From contig OZ245059.1 in NCBI GenBank assembly GCA_965224735.1, positions 310,001 to 374,000 of the forward strand: a stretch of DNA of 64,000 bases. Direction: 5' to 3'. Shown in pieces: positions 45,296-52,962 of the stretch. How positions within the stretch are numbered: the first letter of the stretch is position 1; each line of letters opens with the position of its first letter. The position numbers and the translations under genes are program-made. Under the pieces are notes generated by a model that was given only the letters and a program-made list of their open reading frames with translations, searched no databases and was not told the DNA's origin. This DNA is from Robiginitomaculum_A sp036478535. GTDB taxonomy: Bacteria > Pseudomonadota > Alphaproteobacteria > Caulobacterales > Maricaulaceae.

Positions 45296-45327
45296 ACGTG
45301 CATCCTTTTTAAAGGATATATTTACGG
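45287..45327 (+). promoter_or_regulatory. Nested inverted repeat in the rpsD leader
   Basis: An outer CCGTAAA (45287-45293) pairs with TTTACGG (45321-45327); between them ATCCTTT and AAAGGAT (45302-45317) form a perfect 7-bp stem around TT. It lies 80-120 bases upstream of rpsD. It may be a leader structure for feedback control by S4, an attenuator or a protein-binding dyad. Not a known Rfam element by eye. Confidence 0.5.
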
Positions 45328-45406
45328 GTTGGTGTGGTGCCGCCGTTTTAATCGCCGCAAGAATAGGTCTTGCCGCCGGGCCACGTCGAATAAAGGTGCT
45401 TTAGCT

Positions 45407-46024
45407 ATGTCTAAACGTCATTCAGCAAAATATAAAATTGATCGCCGCGTTGGTGAAAACATTTGGGGTCGTCCTAAGTCTCCAGTTAACAAACGTCCTT
45501 ACCCTCCAGGTCAGCACGGCGCTAATCGTCGCGGTAAATTATCCGATTTTGGTACGCAGCTTCGCGCGAAACAAAAATTAAAAGGATATTACGGCAATAT
45601 AACAGAGAAACAGTTCCGCCGTACGTTTAAAGAAGCCAACAGAATGCGCGGTGATGCGTCAGAAAACCTTATTGGTCTTTTGGAATCACGTCTTGACGCG
45701 GTTGTTTACCGCACGAAATTTGTCCCGACCGTTTTTGCAGCGCGCCAATTTGTTAATCACGGTCATGTTATAGTCAATGGCCAGCGCGTCAATATCCCCT
45801 CTTACCGCTGCAAAGTTGGTGATGTGATTGAAGTGCGCGAAAAATCTCGCACAATGGCGCTTGTTCTCGAAGCCCTTGAGAGCCCAGAACGCGAATTGCC
45901 TGAATATTTGGACCTTGATCCAAAATCTATGAAAGTGACTTATGTGCGCGTTCCTAGCTTTGACGAAGTGCCATACCCAGTGGTTATGGAGCCAAATTTG
46001 GTTGTGGAATTCTATTCTCGCTAA
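45407..46024 (+). CDS. rpsD: 30S ribosomal protein S4
   Basis: 205 residues from the ATG at 45407, preceded by AAGGTG. MSKRHSAKYKIDRRVGENIWG is the alphaproteobacterial S4 start, without the zinc-binding cysteines; the S4 RNA-binding domain is at about 95-155 (SRLDAVVYRTKFVPT, VNHGHVIVNG). Upstream in-frame starts would add non-conserved residues. The gene stands alone rather than in the alpha operon, as is usual in this class, and is followed by a terminator. Confidence 0.97.
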   Translation: MSKRHSAKYKIDRRVGENIWGRPKSPVNKRPYPPGQHGANRRGKLSDFGTQLRAKQKLKGYYGNITEKQFRRTFKEANRMRGDASENLIGLLESRLDAVVYRTKFVPTVFAARQFVNHGHVIVNGQRVNIPSYRCKVGDVIEVREKSRTMALVLEALESPERELPEYLDLDPKSMKVTYVRVPSFDEVPYPVVMEPNLVVEFYSR

Positions 46025-46051
46025 ATTTAAGTGAAAAATTTATAGAAAAGT

Positions 46052-46075
46052 CCTGCCTTAAAAGCGGGTTTTTTT
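46052..46075 (+). terminator. rpsD terminator
   Basis: CCTGC pairs with GCGGG (one G-U) around CTTAAAA, followed by seven Ts. It lies 27 bp after the rpsD stop and ends at the 3' edge of the convergent membrane-protein gene. Confidence 0.7.
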
Positions 46076-46685
46076 AGGCGCGCTGCCAAATAACCTGATA
46101 ATCTTTGTGAAGTTCGAGCGGAATTTGGGCGGAAGTACTAACGTCAGAATTAAAGTAATAAAACCCTGGGCCGGAGACCGTGAACCTTATATGACCCGCT
46201 GTTTTATTGTGAATAACAGTTTTTTTCTTCCCAGAAAACTTACAAGAAAAAATTTCAACAACAGGAGTGCTTTTGCACTGCTCGATTGTAAGGGTTATGC
46301 TTGCGCCTTGCGGCAAAGAATACGTAGCAAGAATTGATTGCCCTTTGCGAAGATATATACGGTTGGTTTTGAACAAATCAAAAAATGGAGAGGCGATCGT
46401 GCGCTTATGCGTTGGCATCAACTGCTTGATCTTATATTGTGTTGATTGTGCCCTTTGTTCTTGGCTAACGCCGATAATTTTACCAGCATCGAAAAAGGCG
46501 CCGATATAGAACAAACTACAATACACTAAAAAAGAAGATAAAAACAAAATACCGACAGTCTTGTACATACGGCGAAATAGTTGCTTTCTTTTGCGCTCGC
46601 TAGTGTTCGGGCTGTTCTTGGAATCTTCTACAAGAAGATTTTCCCAACTCTGATTGTTCATTTTTTGCTGTATTTTTAATGCCAT
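46074..46685 (-). CDS. Hypothetical single-pass membrane protein
   Basis: A 203-residue protein: basic cytoplasmic N terminus (KRKQLFRRMYK), one membrane helix (TVGILFLSSFLVYCSLFYIGAFF, about residues 43-65), then an exported domain of beta-strand character with two cysteines (EQCKSTPVVEIFSCKF) that could pair. Not recognised. It is monocistronic, between rpsD and grxD. Confidence 0.6.
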   Translation of the reverse strand: MALKIQQKMNNQSWENLLVEDSKNSPNTSERKRKQLFRRMYKTVGILFLSSFLVYCSLFYIGAFFDAGKIIGVSQEQRAQSTQYKIKQLMPTHKRTIASPFFDLFKTNRIYLRKGQSILATYSLPQGASITLTIEQCKSTPVVEIFSCKFSGKKKTVIHNKTAGHIRFTVSGPGFYYFNSDVSTSAQIPLELHKDYQVIWQRA

Positions 46686-46777
46686 TTCCTTCGTCTCAAT
46701 CGACTCCGTTATGACAATATAGCAAGATAATATTTATGTGCGCTTAAACAAAATAGTTAATGTAACTTTACGGAAAA

Positions 46778-47110
46778 TTAACCTGTGAGTGCAATTCCTT
46801 TATTTGAAAGCAGAGCCTTTAAATCGCCATTTTCAAACATTTCGCGCATGATATCACACCCGCCAATAAATTCGCCTTTAACAAAGATTTGCGGGATAGT
46901 TGGCCAATTATTGTAATCTTTAATGCCTTGGCGAATATCTGGGTCTTCTAGTACATTCACGGACGTATATTCGGCGCCAAGATAGTCAAAAATCTGCACA
47001 ACGGTTGATGAAAAACCGCATTGCGGAAAAGTAGGACTCCCCTTCATAAAAAGGACAATGTTATTGTCAGTTACAGTCTTTTTAATTCTGTCGTGGGCTT
47101 TTGTACTCAT
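46778..47110 (-). CDS. grxD: Monothiol glutaredoxin (Grx4/GrxD)
   Basis: A 110-residue monothiol glutaredoxin with the CGFS active site (C31) in SPTFPQCGFSS, and WPTIPQIFVKGEFIGGCDI for glutathione binding. Such proteins bind and transfer [2Fe-2S] clusters with BolA partners; a bolA-family gene lies 40 bp upstream on the same strand. Confidence 0.94.
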   Translation of the reverse strand: MSTKAHDRIKKTVTDNNIVLFMKGSPTFPQCGFSSTVVQIFDYLGAEYTSVNVLEDPDIRQGIKDYNNWPTIPQIFVKGEFIGGCDIMREMFENGDLKALLSNKGIALTG

Positions 47111-47150
47111 GGTTTTATCCTTCTTGTAGTGTATTCATTTTTCTTTAGTC

Positions 47151-47381
47151 TCATTTTTCTTTGGTTTCAAGGGCAAGGGCGTGGAGTTCACCGCCCATTT
47201 TTCCTTGAAGAGCCCCATAGACTAATTGGTGCTGGGCTATGCGAGAAATACCCGCAAATGTTTTGCTGGTTATCACGGCTTTATAATGGTCGCCATCACC
47301 TGCTAAATCAATAATTTCGATATCAGCGTCAGGGATTGCAGTTTTTATCAGAGAAGTTATATCATTAACGCTCATGGCCAT
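47151..47381 (-). CDS. bolA: BolA/IbaG-family protein
   Basis: 76 residues from the ATG at 47381, chosen because AAGGAT lies at SD distance; a second in-frame ATG at 47375 is possible and longer frames would run into purL. The BolA fold is recognisable from IEIIDLAGDGDHYKAVITSKTFAG and HQLVYGAL. With the adjacent monothiol glutaredoxin it forms an Fe-S cluster trafficking or sensing pair. Confidence 0.9.
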   Translation of the reverse strand: MAMSVNDITSLIKTAIPDADIEIIDLAGDGDHYKAVITSKTFAGISRIAQHQLVYGALQGKMGGELHALALETKEK

Positions 47382-47391
47382 AGCAGTATCC

Positions 47392-49659
47392 TTATGATGC
47401 CATATAATCTGGCAACCAGCTTTCATAGACCATATGGGCATCGCGAAGGGATAAGTCAAACCCCTCCCCTGATCGTCCCTTGGCACTTAATCGTGATCCA
47501 CCAATCTCGCCAACTTTTTGGGCTGGTATTTTCATGCCTTGAGCTGTGCTAATCACTGGGTTTACACTGTATTCATCAACGCAGACCAGATAACGGCTTT
47601 GATCCTCGCCAAACAGCCACGCATAAAGCGGCAGCTGGTTTGGGTTATCAAGGCGCATACCCATAGTGTTGGCAAAGGCCATTTCAATGGCGGCGAGAGC
47701 AAGGCCACCATCTGATAAATCATGCACGGCCCCTACGCGGCGATTGCGAATAAGTTTGCGGACATAGTCTCCGTTTTTGCGCTCTGCATCCAGGTTAACG
47801 GGGGGCGGGGCATAGATTTGGCTTTCCTCATGATCATGACCCAAGATAGTATGGGCGTAGAGGGAAGACCCCATCCAGCCCGTATGAGCGCCGATCAAAA
47901 TAAGTGCGTCCCCTTCCTTAGCGCCTTGCAGTGTTTTTCGGCGCTCAAGGTTGGTTAGCAATCCTACGCCGCCAATAGCGGGGGTAGGCGGAATGGCTAC
48001 CCCATTTGTCTCGTTATAAAGGGAGACATTGCCAGAAACGACGGGGTAATCGAGCGCGCGGCAGGCCGCGTTCATGCCATCAATCGCAGCGACAAATTGG
48101 CCCATGATTTCAGGGCGCTCTGGGTTGCCAAAGTTTAGGCAATCCGTAATGGCGATCGGGGTCGCGCCTGTGCAGGTAATGTTGCGCCATGTCTCTGCAA
48201 CGGCTTGTTTGCCGCCTTCAAATGGATCGCTTGTGCAATAACGCGGCGTGCAGTCCGTAGATATTACAACGGCTTTGTTAGTGCCATGTATGCGCACGAT
48301 GGCAGCATCGCCACCAGATTGAGAACTATCAACCGTATCGCATAAAACCGTGCGGTCATATTGCTCCCAAATCCAGCGTTTGGACGCTATATCAGGGTGG
48401 GAGAGAAGAGTTTTAATGACTGAATTGTAATCGTTGCCGCGCTCTTTTGGGGTATGCGCAGTGTCATGAGCCAATGTCTCGCGCTTTGGCGGGGCACTGT
48501 AAGAGCGGTCGAGATTAGGCGCATCGTCCGCGAGCGGCGCGATTGGAATATCGCAAACTTTTTTGCACTGATGGTGTAGCACAAGGCGGCCCGTATTCGT
48601 TGTTTTGCCAACATGGGCAATGTCGAGTTCCCATTTCTCAAATATTTTAATGGCGATGTTTTCTTTGCCAGGTTTTAGCACCATCAGCATACGCTCTTGG
48701 CTTTCAGAGAGCATCATTTCGTAGGCAGTCATGTTTTCTTCGCGCTGGGGCACTTTGTCCAAATTCATATAAATGCCAACCCCGCCTTTGTCCGCCATTT
48801 CAAGCGCTGATGAGGTAAGGCCCGCCGCGCCCATGTCTTGGATGGCTATAATGGCATCTGTAGCCATGAGCTCAAGGCAGGCTTCGATCAGGAGCTTTTC
48901 GGTAAATGGGTCTCCCACTTGCACGGTAGGGCGCTTCTCGTCGCTATCCTTATCAAATTCTGCAGACGCCATCGTCGCGCCGTGTATACCATCGCGCCCC
49001 GTCTTAGAACCCACATAAAAAATCGGATTGTCAACGCCTTTGGCGGCTGAGTAAAATACCTTGTCGGCGCGGGCATGGCCTACGCACATAGCATTGACCA
49101 ATATATTGCCGTTATAGCCCTTGTGAAAATTGGTTTCCCCGCCAACGGTTGGAACGCCAACGCAATTGCCATAGCCGCCTATGCCGCGAACAACGCCAGA
49201 GACTAAGGTTTTGGTCTTTGGATGCGCAGGATCGCCAAACCGCAGCGCATTCAGATTGGCAATAGGACGCGCCCCCATGGTAAATACATCACGCATAATG
49301 CCGCCAACCCCCGTAGCGGCGCCTTGGTAAGGCTCGATATAAGAGGGGTGATTATGGCTTTCCATTTTAAAGATAATCACATCTCCATCGTCAATATCAA
49401 TAACGCCTGCATTCTCGCCAGGGCCTTGGATAACCCTTTTTCCTTTGGTCAAAATTTTCCCAAGGTGGCGGCGCGAAGATTTATAAGAACAGTGCTCTGA
49501 CCACATCACGGAAAAAATACCAAGCTCGTTGATATTGGGCTTGCGGCCAATGCGTTCGCAAATCAAAGCGTATTCTTCCTCGGAAAGGCCATGCTGGGCG
49601 ACAATTTCTGGCGTAATTTCTGGTATATTTTCTGGTATATTTTCTATTGCGGCGTTCAT
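47392..49659 (-). CDS. purL: Phosphoribosylformylglycinamidine synthase subunit II (PurL)
   Basis: Step four of purine synthesis: FGAR plus glutamine-derived ammonia to FGAM. 755 residues, the small PurL that works with separate PurS and PurQ. SEHCSYKSSRRHL near the N terminus, ATP-binding segments and two AIRS-like halves are visible. The N terminus is extended by a short IPEN/IPEI repeat coded by a 12-bp tandem duplication (49619-49642). It overlaps purQ by 4 bp. Confidence 0.96.
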   Translation of the reverse strand: MNAAIENIPENIPEITPEIVAQHGLSEEEYALICERIGRKPNINELGIFSVMWSEHCSYKSSRRHLGKILTKGKRVIQGPGENAGVIDIDDGDVIIFKMESHNHPSYIEPYQGAATGVGGIMRDVFTMGARPIANLNALRFGDPAHPKTKTLVSGVVRGIGGYGNCVGVPTVGGETNFHKGYNGNILVNAMCVGHARADKVFYSAAKGVDNPIFYVGSKTGRDGIHGATMASAEFDKDSDEKRPTVQVGDPFTEKLLIEACLELMATDAIIAIQDMGAAGLTSSALEMADKGGVGIYMNLDKVPQREENMTAYEMMLSESQERMLMVLKPGKENIAIKIFEKWELDIAHVGKTTNTGRLVLHHQCKKVCDIPIAPLADDAPNLDRSYSAPPKRETLAHDTAHTPKERGNDYNSVIKTLLSHPDIASKRWIWEQYDRTVLCDTVDSSQSGGDAAIVRIHGTNKAVVISTDCTPRYCTSDPFEGGKQAVAETWRNITCTGATPIAITDCLNFGNPERPEIMGQFVAAIDGMNAACRALDYPVVSGNVSLYNETNGVAIPPTPAIGGVGLLTNLERRKTLQGAKEGDALILIGAHTGWMGSSLYAHTILGHDHEESQIYAPPPVNLDAERKNGDYVRKLIRNRRVGAVHDLSDGGLALAAIEMAFANTMGMRLDNPNQLPLYAWLFGEDQSRYLVCVDEYSVNPVISTAQGMKIPAQKVGEIGGSRLSAKGRSGEGFDLSLRDAHMVYESWLPDYMAS
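49619..49642. repeat. 12-bp tandem duplication at the purL start
   Basis: TCTGGTATATTT repeated exactly; a third, diverged copy precedes it. In-frame, coding NIPE-type repeats. Confidence 0.85.
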
Positions 49660-50318
49660 TGTATTGACTCCATAACAGATTTAAACAAAAGCACGCCGTC
49701 CGTGCCGCCATGCACAGGGTCTACGGCTCGCTCGGGATGGGGCATCATGCCAAGCACATTACCCATTTCATTGCAAATGCCTGCAATATCATTGGCAGAA
49801 CCATTTGGATTGTCTTTATATTTGAAAACGATTTGCCCCGATTTTCTCAGACGGCGCAAGGTCTCATCATCGGCGAAATAATTGCCGTCAAAATGGGCGA
49901 TGGGGAAAACTACTTCGCTCGTGTCTTTATAGGCCTTTGTGAACATAGAGTTCTTATTGGTAATGCCTAGTTTTTGCGGGCGGCAAACAAAGCGTAGCCC
50001 TTTGTTACGCATAAGCGCGCCTGGGAGTAGCCCGCTTTCGGTCAAGATTTGAAACCCATTGCAAAACCCTGCAACAGGCAAGCCATTTTTAGCTTTTTGT
50101 ACAATGTCACGGACTATGGGGGAGCGGGCGGCAATGGCGCCCGAGCGCAAGTAATCGCCATAAGAAAACCCGCCAGGGATGACAACAAAGTCGACCTTTG
50201 GCAAACTGGTTTCCTCGTGCCAGACCATAAGCGGTTTTCGCGCGGTGATTTTCTCAAGGGCTGTGGCCGCGTCGCGGTCACAATTCGAAGCTGGAAAGAC
50301 GATAACTGCGGATTTCAT
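49656..50318 (-). CDS. purQ: Phosphoribosylformylglycinamidine synthase glutaminase subunit (PurQ)
   Basis: Class I glutamine amidotransferase providing ammonia to PurL. The 220-residue protein has FPASNCDRDAA at the N terminus, the nucleophile loop PVAGFCNGFQIL with its Cys, and the C-terminal MMPHPERAVDP with the catalytic His/Glu. It overlaps purL by 4 bp. Confidence 0.96.
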   Translation of the reverse strand: MKSAVIVFPASNCDRDAATALEKITARKPLMVWHEETSLPKVDFVVIPGGFSYGDYLRSGAIAARSPIVRDIVQKAKNGLPVAGFCNGFQILTESGLLPGALMRNKGLRFVCRPQKLGITNKNSMFTKAYKDTSEVVFPIAHFDGNYFADDETLRRLRKSGQIVFKYKDNPNGSANDIAGICNEMGNVLGMMPHPERAVDPVHGGTDGVLLFKSVMESIQ

Positions 50319-50331
50319 AAAAAGGCCTATT

Positions 50332-50369
50332 TAGGGTCTGTGGACAATTAAAATTGGGTTAAGACCCTA
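50332..50369. repeat. Cruciform-forming inverted repeat between purS and purQ
   Basis: TAGGGTCT (50332-50339) and AGACCCTA (50362-50369) pair; inside them CAATT and AATTG pair around AA. The right arm contains the purS stop codon. The related TAGGGTCT motif recurs after other genes in the window (5698-5708, 31301-31308). Confidence 0.7.
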
Positions 50370-50606
50370 GGTAATTTTTATTTCGTAGTTTTCAATCACG
50401 GTGTTGGCCAAAAGCTTTTCGCACATCTGCGTTACTTTCCTCATTGCAAGTTCTTTATCGTCAAAATCCAGATCCAGATCAATGGTTTTACCTTGCCGAG
50501 CCTTGCTAACGCCGTCGAAACCAAGATGGGCAAGGGAGCGCTTTATGGTGCGCCCTTGCGGGTCTAAAACACCAGGCTTTAGGCCAATATGTATACGTGC
50601 TTTCAT
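50367..50606 (-). CDS. purS: Phosphoribosylformylglycinamidine synthase subunit PurS
   Basis: A 79-residue bridging subunit of the PurSQL complex. The start MKARIHIGLKPGVLDPQGRTIKRSLAHLG is the family signature, with VSKARQGKTIDLDL following. The gene lies 2 bp downstream of purC. Confidence 0.94.
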   Translation of the reverse strand: MKARIHIGLKPGVLDPQGRTIKRSLAHLGFDGVSKARQGKTIDLDLDFDDKELAMRKVTQMCEKLLANTVIENYEIKIT

Positions 50607-50608
50607 GA

Positions 50609-51373
50609 TTAATCCTTATGGGGAACAATGGAGAGAGTGGGTGGCGTTTTAGGTAAAATACCAAGGCGAGTTGCGACTTCTGCATAGGCTTCTGTCACAT
50701 CACCAAGGTCGCGCCTAAATCTATCTTTATCGAGTTTCTTGTTTGTTTCAATATCCCAAAGACGGCAAGAATCAGGGCTGATTTCATCGGCGAGTAAGAT
50801 AAGCTCATCGCCATTTTCATCCGTATAGCGGCCAAATTCGACTTTAAAATCAATAAGCCGAATACCAATGGCGGCAAACATGCCAGACATAAAGTCATTT
50901 ATTCGCAAAGTCATCGCGGTCAGCTCATCTATTTCCAATTGGTTAGCCCAGCCAAAGGCTAAAATATGCTCCTCGGGAACCAATGGATCATTAAGTTCGT
51001 CTTTTTTATAGCAAAACTCGATAATTGAGCGGGGCAGAGTTTCACCTTCTTCAAGGCCGAGCATTTTACAAATAGAGCCTGCTGCAACATTACGGCAAAT
51101 AACCTCAAGCGGAATAATATCCACTTTTTTGATAAGCTGCTCACGCATATTCAGGCGCTTGATGAAATGAGTCGGAATACCAATGCGCCCAAGGTTGACC
51201 ATGAAATGCTCTGATATGCGGTTATTAAGCGCGCCTTTGCCGTTAAGCACCGCTTTCTTTTTGGCGTTAAAAGCGGTGGCATCGTCTTTGAAATATTGCA
51301 CAAGCGTACCTGGCTTTGGCCCTTCATACAGTATTTTAGCTTTACCTTCGTAGATTAGTTTGCGCCTGCTCAT
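50609..51373 (-). CDS. purC: Phosphoribosylaminoimidazole-succinocarboxamide synthase (SAICAR synthetase)
   Basis: Joins CAIR and aspartate. 254 residues starting MSRRKLIYEGKAKILYEGP, with FKDDATAFN, PLEVICRNVAAGS and LADEISPDSCRLWD all conserved. First gene of purC-purS-purQ-purL-bolA-grxD on the minus strand, the standard alphaproteobacterial order. Confidence 0.96.
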   Translation of the reverse strand: MSRRKLIYEGKAKILYEGPKPGTLVQYFKDDATAFNAKKKAVLNGKGALNNRISEHFMVNLGRIGIPTHFIKRLNMREQLIKKVDIIPLEVICRNVAAGSICKMLGLEEGETLPRSIIEFCYKKDELNDPLVPEEHILAFGWANQLEIDELTAMTLRINDFMSGMFAAIGIRLIDFKVEFGRYTDENGDELILLADEISPDSCRLWDIETNKKLDKDRFRRDLGDVTEAYAEVATRLGILPKTPPTLSIVPHKD

Positions 51374-51515
51374 TGATTACCTTTGTGGCTTACCCTTTAT
51401 GGCGGCTACGAATCGCTACCTGAAAGGAGGAGAATATCACAAGGGGAGCATAATCAAGACACAGAAATACAAATTATTCAAAATAGTTGTAAATTCTAAT
51501 GGATATTTAAAAATA

Positions 51516-51663
51516 TGGGGCTGTCCTAGATAACTAGTTGTTTAGTCCGACAGTGTGCTGGTGTTGTGTATAGTGATCTGTCAACCAAGGAGGTTTTATG
51601 GGACAAGTATTACACGGAAGCGCCAAGACGACGTACATTACGAGAGCAAAGCTACAGCGATGA
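51516..51663 (+). mobile_element. IS481-family 5' remnant
   Basis: It begins with the end-like GGGGCTGTCCTAGATAAC, followed by an AAGGAGG SD and an ATG at 51598 that opens MGQVLHGSAKTTYITRAKLQ then stops. MGQVLHGSA is the start of IS481-type transposases. After the stop (51661-51663) no more transposase is visible, so only the left end survives. Confidence 0.7.
51598..51663 (+). pseudogene. Truncated IS481-family transposase
   Basis: 21 codons of the N terminus (MGQVLHGSAKTTYITRAKLQ and R) ending in TGA. A full transposase is about 300 residues or more, so the rest is deleted. Confidence 0.7.
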
Positions 51664-51687
51664 CAAGGCCACTTTTTGGGTACAATC

Positions 51688-51709
51688 TGATCGCTGGCTG
51701 ATCGCTGGC
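51688..51709. repeat. Perfect 11-bp tandem duplication upstream of bioB
   Basis: TGATCGCTGGC twice in direct tandem, just after the IS481 remnant. Confidence 0.8.
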
Positions 51710-51880
51710 TGAGTGCTTACTCGTTCTTGTAAGTCGTATTTTTCTCTTTGCGAGATACAAGATGAACAAAAACTCTCGCTTGGTTCAAACCTAAACCTGT
51801 CTCATAAGCGTTGACGTAAGACAGATACCTTGGAATTACAGTTGTCAAACTTAGTGCAAGAGTTTATGGAACACTAAACT

Positions 51881-52918
51881 ATGATGGCTCCGTGCATTAG
51901 GATTGATATGACACATTTAAATGATCCGCTAGTAAATGATCCGCTAGATATGGCAGCCGTTGTTAGCTCTCCTTCTTCTCAATCAAGCCATGAATGGAGT
52001 CGCAAGTCTATCGAGGCGTTATTTGCGTTGCCCTTTAATGATTTGCTCTTAAAAGCTCAAAATATCCACAGGGAAAATTTTGAACCTAATGCTATTCAAA
52101 TGTCGCAATTATTGTCCATTAAAACTGGCGGATGCGCCGAAGACTGCGGCTATTGTAACCAATCAGCAGGCTTTGACACGGGTCTTAAGGCTTCCAAGTT
52201 AATGGCGATACCAACCGTTATTGCCAACGCACAAAAAGCAAAAGCGGGCGGCGCACAAAGATATTGTATGGGTGCGGCATGGCGCGAAATAAAAGACCGC
52301 GACATGGACGCATTGTGCGACATGGTTGGCGCGGTCAAAGCCATGGGGCTAGAGACGTGCATGACCTTGGGTATGCTGTCAGATGATCAGGCAAACCGCC
52401 TGTCCGAAGCTGGTCTGGATTATTACAATCACAATATTGATACCGCGCCCGAAGATTATGGCCGGGTCATTTCTACCCGTACTTTTCAAGACCGTTTGGA
52501 TACGCTCAGTAAAGTGCGTAAAAGCGGTATGAAGGTATGTTGCGGTGGTATTGTGGGCATGGGCGAACAGGCGGAAGACCGTATTGGTTTGTTATATGCG
52601 CTGGCGCAAATGACACCGCCACCAGAATCCGTACCTATCAATGCGCTTGTCCCTGTTAACGGTACGCCTCTTGGCGGCAGCGAACCTATCCATCCGATTG
52701 AATTTGCCAGAGTGATTGCGGTTGCCCGTATTATTATGCCTAAGTCCCATATTCGTCTCTCGGCTGGACGGGAAACCATGAGCGATGAATTGCAAGCTCT
52801 TTGTTTTATGGCGGGGGCAAATTCTGTGTTTATCGGCGAGACTTTGTTAACAACAGACAATCCAGCGCGCTCTGATGATGCGCTCTTATTTGACCGTCTT
52901 GGCATCGTTGCTGAATAG
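51881..52918 (+). CDS. bioB: Biotin synthase
   Basis: Radical-SAM enzyme inserting sulfur into dethiobiotin. The 345-residue protein has the cluster motif GGCAEDCGYC (C85, C89, C92) and downstream YNHNIDTAPE, CCGGIVGMGE and AGRETM. The N-terminal tail is extended by NDPLVNDPL, coded by a perfect 15-bp duplication (51918-51947); an ATG at 51908 is an alternative start. It is convergent with bioA, so bioB is transcribed apart from bioF-bioD-bioA. Confidence 0.94.
   Translation: MMAPCIRIDMTHLNDPLVNDPLDMAAVVSSPSSQSSHEWSRKSIEALFALPFNDLLLKAQNIHRENFEPNAIQMSQLLSIKTGGCAEDCGYCNQSAGFDTGLKASKLMAIPTVIANAQKAKAGGAQRYCMGAAWREIKDRDMDALCDMVGAVKAMGLETCMTLGMLSDDQANRLSEAGLDYYNHNIDTAPEDYGRVISTRTFQDRLDTLSKVRKSGMKVCCGGIVGMGEQAEDRIGLLYALAQMTPPPESVPINALVPVNGTPLGGSEPIHPIEFARVIAVARIIMPKSHIRLSAGRETMSDELQALCFMAGANSVFIGETLLTTDNPARSDDALLFDRLGIVAE
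51918..51947. repeat. Perfect 15-bp tandem duplication in the bioB 5' end
   Basis: TAAATGATCCGCTAG twice, in-frame, coding the repeated NDPL. First of three perfect 15-bp duplications in the biotin cluster. Confidence 0.9.
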
Positions 52919-52932
52919 AAACATTATAATCG

Positions 52933-52962
52933 GGTCATTCATGGCTTAAGCCGTGAATGACC
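52933..52962. terminator. Bidirectional hairpin between bioB and bioA
   Basis: GGTCATTCATGGC and GCCGTGAATGACC pair over 13 positions (one wobble) around TTAA. The stem includes the bioA stop codon and lies 15 bp after the bioB stop. Without a clear T run it may act with Rho or as an RNA-end stabiliser. Confidence 0.65.

Larger units (their letters stand above)
51374..51880. other. Gap between purC and bioB with an IS remnant
   Basis: 507 bp. An AGGAGG-bearing stretch near 51422-51433 lies close to the divergent purC start but codes nothing visible. An IS481 remnant fills about 51516-51663, and an 11-bp tandem duplication (51688-51709) follows. The last 170 bp before bioB contain no recognisable promoter or BioR palindrome. 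Confidence 0.5.
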
